Shown: one piece after another, positions 18,181-20,311 of the stretch
How the letters are laid out: each line of letters opens with the position of its first letter
Numbering within the stretch: the first letter of the stretch is position 1
NCBI GenBank assembly: GCA_964058845.1
Contig: CAXKVR010000716.1
Coordinates: 1 to 20,311, forward strand
From: Carex sylvatica
Taxonomy: Eukaryota > Streptophyta > Magnoliopsida > Poales > Cyperaceae
DNA length: 20,311 nucleotides
Reading direction: 5' to 3'
Translations under genes and position numbers: made by a program
Notes under the pieces: generated by a model
Seen by the model: the letters and a program-made list of their open reading frames with translations, nothing else
The model's database searches: none
What the model was told of the DNA's origin: nothing

Positions 18181-20311
18181 TAATATTTTTTGGAAGGTTT
18201 TTTTTTTTTTTTGCTAAACTGTCCGTAGGCTAGGGAATTTCATGTATTCTCCTCAAAAATCTTGAAAGTACGCATTTCTCCTCAAATTTTCATAATATCA
18301 TATTTTTCTCCGTAAAATTTAAAACTGACAAATTTATCCAATTTATAAAGATCCAATTTTACACTTTATTAACAAATATAAAAATAAGCAATTTGTGTAA
18401 GAAAAATATTTAATATTCTAATTGTTTCGTTTCAGAAAACAAATGATTAGTTTTTTAGGGACATACATAAAAATATTTATGATAGGTTTTCTAATTGAAT
18501 TTGGAACAAATGATCTTTTATATAAAAAATATTATCTTATTCACTTGATTAAAGTTATTTTCAAGTTATTTTTAATAGTGAATATCATAACAAAAAAAAA
18601 ATAGAATATCATAAAAACAAATTATGACTGTTATCATAACAACTGGTGTCATTATTATTTCTTGTTAATACTTTCGTGTGTTATAGTAACCTCTTGCTTT
18701 AGAATTTGTTGTCAAAATCAGTGTTGAAAATAAAGGGATGCATTCATCGGATGAACGGAGTACTAATAAGCGATTAATCAGTATGTGGCCGATTAATCAA
18801 AATTTTACAAATAATTTTATGTTTTCATTAAAGTTATGTGCATAATTAATTCAACTCATCAAACTTATCAAATAAATTTATTTTAACTTAGTTCATTTGT
18901 TAATTAATAAAATTGTCATTTTGAAAAACTTAGGATAAGACATAATAAAGTACAATATATGCATATAAAAAAAAGATAAATTCAGAAGAAGAAAAATGAT
19001 CAACAAATTGGTTGTATAAACTGAAATGGACGATTCGTAACAGTATGATTATCAATAATAATTTATTGGTCAATTAATCAAGCTAAACGGACGTTTTTTA
19101 CAGCACTGGTCAAAACTACATATGAAAAATCTGAGAGGGCTAATGGATTAAACGGATCCGCTTAAAAGATTTGTCAGAAAGCCCGTTGAAGTACATCGAA
19201 TTTGTAAATGCAGTAAAATTCACAAAAAAAAAAAGTACTACATTCATGATAAAAGTCGAACCTTGGAAATATTGGTGATGAGGTTATTACCATTCCCATA
19301 TAAAGGTACTTATTTAAAAAAAGTATTTTGATTTTTTTGTGAGATTAATTTTGTTGGTTTTCACTAACAACTTTTGTGTATTTTCTAACGAAAATGACTT
19401 CCAAGTTATTATAAATAGTTGATTGAAGAAAAAGGAAAACACAATTTTAATGCTTTAAAAGGTTATATCATAAACGAATGTCTCATTTAATGCTTCAATT
19501 TTAATCTTCTGTACGTCTATGTCAAAAATATTTTAATCTCTTGTCAGGTTACAGAAGTGCGCAATACATATCAATATCAGACATCATATTTTGTTGAGAT
19601 ACAAAGTTACAAACCCAACAAAGTGGAACGAACACTCAAAAAATAACTAATATTTTCAAAAGGGGATCATGAAATTTGACAAATTTTTGTCATGTACTCT
19701 ATCCCGTTTCCTTCACGCTGAGGACAATATAATATTCCAAGTTCAATTTCTCCAAATTCTAACTAAAGCAACATCGTCATCAGATGTGATGCATGTAGAG
19801 ATTTTTCAGATACAAGGAAGAGAGCAGTACATGCAACTCTGGTCAATTTGGGCCGAAAATTTTATTTATACCATATTAAAAAAAAAAAAACACATTTCTG
19901 AATAATTTCAAACATACTCGGCCACCAATTTAATCTGCAGCTCTATTTTTTAGGGGTCGCGTATTGAATTGGAGGAGGCCCCCCAAAACTCAAAAATGAA
20001 CTCCAATTTCATAATTTTTTTTTTTTTTTTTAAATGATATTCAATGTATTCAATTTTGTTCAAGCTAGTCGGCTCTTCTCTCCTCTTTCCAAGCTAATAT
20101 CTCCTTTTGTTTTCATTTATTGCTATTTCTTTTGGAAAGTAGGCCTGTTATCAACTAAGATATTTACTCAAATTAGCCCTTGCACTATCTCTATCATAAA
20201 TTATATGAATTTAGATTCCTGCACACGCACTTAGACGAGATATCCTTAAAAAAAACATTTTCATACAAGCTCAACGAAGAAAAGGACTACATTTAGTTTT
20301 TTTTTTAAATG
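18181..20311. other. AT-rich intergenic DNA, no gene supported
   Basis: Contains poly-T runs (about 18200-18213 and 20014-20030), a region with repeated CGATTAATCA words at about 18770-18800 and a small inverted pair AATTGGAG / CTCCAATT near 19969-20010. The longest frames (18422-18604, 19669-19905 and 20034-20234, plus strand) are short, AT-biased and match no family I know. No RNA gene was recognised. Confidence 0.45.

Noticed and set aside
18181..19140. Possible large MULE spanning the poly-T tract at 18200 to about 19140
   Set aside because: The candidate ends did not match each other when read in inverse orientation, and no TSD was found.
19669..19905. 78-codon plus-strand frame
   Set aside because: Has no recognisable domain, splice partners or promoter, and ends in a poly-A-derived lysine run.

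Overview
The window reads as nuclear DNA of a flowering plant, most likely a eudicot. Genes are split by AT-rich introns with GT-AG borders, intergenic DNA is AT-rich, and MITE-like and MULE/hAT-type transposon relics with recognisable target-site duplications (TSDs) are dense. There is no operon structure, ribosome binding site or CRISPR array. I recognise two protein-coding loci, both on the minus strand; nearly all other long reading frames are chance frames in AT-rich or transposon DNA.

Left part (1-5950). A 189-bp hAT MITE (89-277) with a perfect 8-bp TSD is followed by a 618-bp Mutator-like element (708-1325) with ~130-bp inverted arms, a perfect 9-bp TSD and an unusually GC-rich interior. 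Next come a foldback element (2524-2862) and a 584-bp hAT element (3079-3662, perfect 8-bp TSD). After these lie two exons (3985-5156, minus) of a very-long-chain 3-oxoacyl-CoA reductase (KCR)-like SDR enzyme. The catalytic tetrad is intact, but I could not find the last exon (about 100 residues) in the window. A 200-bp inverted-repeat element sits upstream of it.

Middle part (5950-13250) is gene-poor transposon territory. It holds a hAT element (5955-6430), two adjacent Mutator-like elements with related termini (6544-7342 and 7406-8717), an imperfect GC-rich tandem duplication (8963-9128), a 1042-bp hAT element (9902-10943) and a foldback element whose right arm has grown into an ~82-bp tandem array (11864-12384).

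Right part (13255-17391, minus) is an eight-exon gene for a 587-residue class IIb aminoacyl-tRNA synthetase of the asparaginyl type, with a WHEP-like helical insert. All splice sites and the frame are intact, yet the class II motif 2 and motif 3 arginines and other active-site signatures are replaced. This is a candidate pseudoenzyme and the most interesting thing in the window. A second copy of the hAT MITE family lies in its first intron. Upstream are a pyrimidine-rich leader, a perfect E2F-type site and a cluster of TGGGCY motifs. From about 18200 to the right end I see no supportable gene.

The two genes have no visible functional connection (fatty-acid elongation versus tRNA charging or a derived role). 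Exon models, TSDs and inverted repeats were read by eye. Family assignments come from recognised motifs, not database searches.
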